From Marinobacter sp. (lineage in GTDB: Bacteria > Pseudomonadota > Gammaproteobacteria > Pseudomonadales > Oleiphilaceae), in NCBI GenBank assembly GCA_017643965.1, contig JAEPMM010000156.1, positions 1 through 7,402 of the forward strand: a DNA stretch of 7,402 nt, read 5' to 3'. A program made the translations under genes and the position numbers. The first letter of the stretch is position 1, and each line of letters opens with the position of its first letter. The notes beneath the pieces are model-generated. The model was not told where the DNA came from. It saw only the letters and a list, made by a program, of their open reading frames with translations, and did no database searches. Of this stretch, positions 6,846 through 7,402 are shown piece after piece.

Positions 6846-6854
6846 GGGGAGGGG
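6846..6854 (+). promoter_or_regulatory. Ribosome binding site of mshC
   Basis: The purine run GGGGAGGGG includes GGAGG (6848-6852) just upstream of the ATG at 6856. It supports that start rather than the in-frame ATG at 6757, which would add a non-pilin extension running through the REP-like hairpin. Confidence 0.7.
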
Positions 6855-6855
6855 T

Positions 6856-7314
6856 ATGAAACAGCATTGCGCCCCGGGAGCGTCCGGATTTACGCTGGTT
6901 GAGCTGGTCATGGTCATCATCCTCATCGGGGCGCTTTCTGCTCTGGGTGTTGGACTGTTCGCCAGTCGCTCCGCGTTCTCTCCCTTGCTGGCAACCCAGC
7001 AACTTGCCGCCGCCACGTTGCTTGCCCAGCAAGCAGCGCTGGCGGGCAACCCGGGTGGGTCGCTCCGTATAGAGCAGTCCTCCGATGAATTCCGGTTTGT
7101 TGTCGGCGCCGGCACCCCCGCTGCCCACATGTTCGAGCTGCCCCGCGAGGGCACCAGTCTTACGGTCGGTGGCTCTCTGCCATTGATCATCAACTTCGCG
7201 CCTGATGGCGCGCCGCAATCCGGCACAGACACGGAGTTTGTGTTCATCGGTCAGAGCAGTTTCTCAACCTGCCTGAGCTCGCTGGGAGCGGTCTATCGGG
7301 GCCCCTGCCTATGA
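6856..7314 (+). CDS. mshC: MSHA minor prepilin MshC
   Basis: 152 residues. The leader MKQHCAPGASG ends at a prepilin peptidase site (Gly11/Phe12), followed by FTLVELVMVIILIGALSALG with Glu at mature position 5. The mature protein has about 141 residues. Its C-terminal cysteines C139 and C151 are closely spaced and lie at the very end (STCLSSLGAVYRGPC), so any disulfide loop would be short. It follows mshA after a 149-bp spacer with two hairpins and overlaps the next gene as ATGA. The start is chosen because it gives a normal leader length and a strong ribosome site. MshC-type pilins are taken to be low-abundance subunits that initiate or cap the fibre. The prepilin call is certain; the MshC name follows from position. 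Confidence 0.87.
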   Translation: MKQHCAPGASGFTLVELVMVIILIGALSALGVGLFASRSAFSPLLATQQLAAATLLAQQAALAGNPGGSLRIEQSSDEFRFVVGAGTPAAHMFELPREGTSLTVGGSLPLIINFAPDGAPQSGTDTEFVFIGQSSFSTCLSSLGAVYRGPCL

Positions 7315-7402
7315 GGCAAAAACGCGTCCGCGGAGCCACCCTGGTGGAGTTGGTGATGACCATTGTGATCATCAGCGTTGCCATTGCGGGTGTTGTCGGT
7401 GC
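7311..7402 (+). CDS. mshD: MSHA minor prepilin MshD (N-terminal part, cut by the window edge)
   Basis: The ATG at 7311 overlaps the mshC TGA (ATGA), and 30 codons are visible before the window ends. The peptide has a basic leader (MRQKRVRG), a prepilin-type site and a hydrophobic helix (TLVELVMTIVIISVAIAGV) with Glu at the position equivalent to mature residue 5. Cleavage after Gly8 would leave Ala as the first mature residue instead of Phe. A non-aromatic +1 residue is seen in some minor pilins. The identity as MshD follows from position directly after mshC; the domain that would confirm it lies outside the window. Confidence 0.8.
   Translation, partial: MRQKRVRGATLVELVMTIVIISVAIAGVVG

Noticed and set aside
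6757..6855. Possible upstream start for mshC at 6757 that would add 33 residues
   Set aside because: The extension runs through the REP-like hairpin, has no pilin-leader character and no ribosome site, whereas the ATG at 6856 has a strong one and gives a normal 11-residue leader.

Overview
The window is a continuous stretch of a mannose-sensitive hemagglutinin (MSHA) type IV pilus locus, all on the + strand, in the order mshL(tail)-mshM-mshN-mshE-mshG-mshF-mshB-mshA-mshC-mshD(start). Base composition is GC-rich (hand counts of about 65-70% in mshE/mshG). The MSHA gene order points to a marine-type gammaproteobacterium. A Marinobacter-like or related Alteromonadales/Oceanospirillales genome would fit, but the genus cannot be fixed from this sequence.

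Bases 1-5628 encode the assembly machinery. They comprise the end of a probable secretin gene (mshL), the ExeA-like ATPase mshM, the TPR protein mshN, the PilB/GspE-type extension ATPase mshE with an N-terminal c-di-GMP-binding MshEN domain, the inner-membrane platform protein mshG, and the small membrane-anchored mshF. Junctions are extremely tight (directly abutting TAG/ATG, overlapping ATGA and TAATG), so these genes are almost certainly co-transcribed and translationally coupled. Bases 5664-7402 encode the pilins: mshB, the probable major pilin mshA, and the minor pilins mshC and mshD. Each has a short basic leader and a prepilin-peptidase site.

The working model is standard. MshE, perhaps gated by c-di-GMP, powers MshG-dependent pilin polymerisation. 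MshM and MshN, with MshL, form the envelope-spanning part, and the MshA fibre is built on or with the minor pilins.

Three things stand out. First, mshM carries an in-frame TAG at codon 33, upstream of its Walker A motif. Second, the 149-bp mshA-mshC spacer holds two strong hairpins, one of which looks like a REP element with a GTAG head on the minus strand. Third, the variable part of mshA is clearly less GC-rich than the rest of the locus. No wholly new system was found; this is a recognisable MSHA locus with these local oddities. No promoter or rho-independent terminator could be supported.
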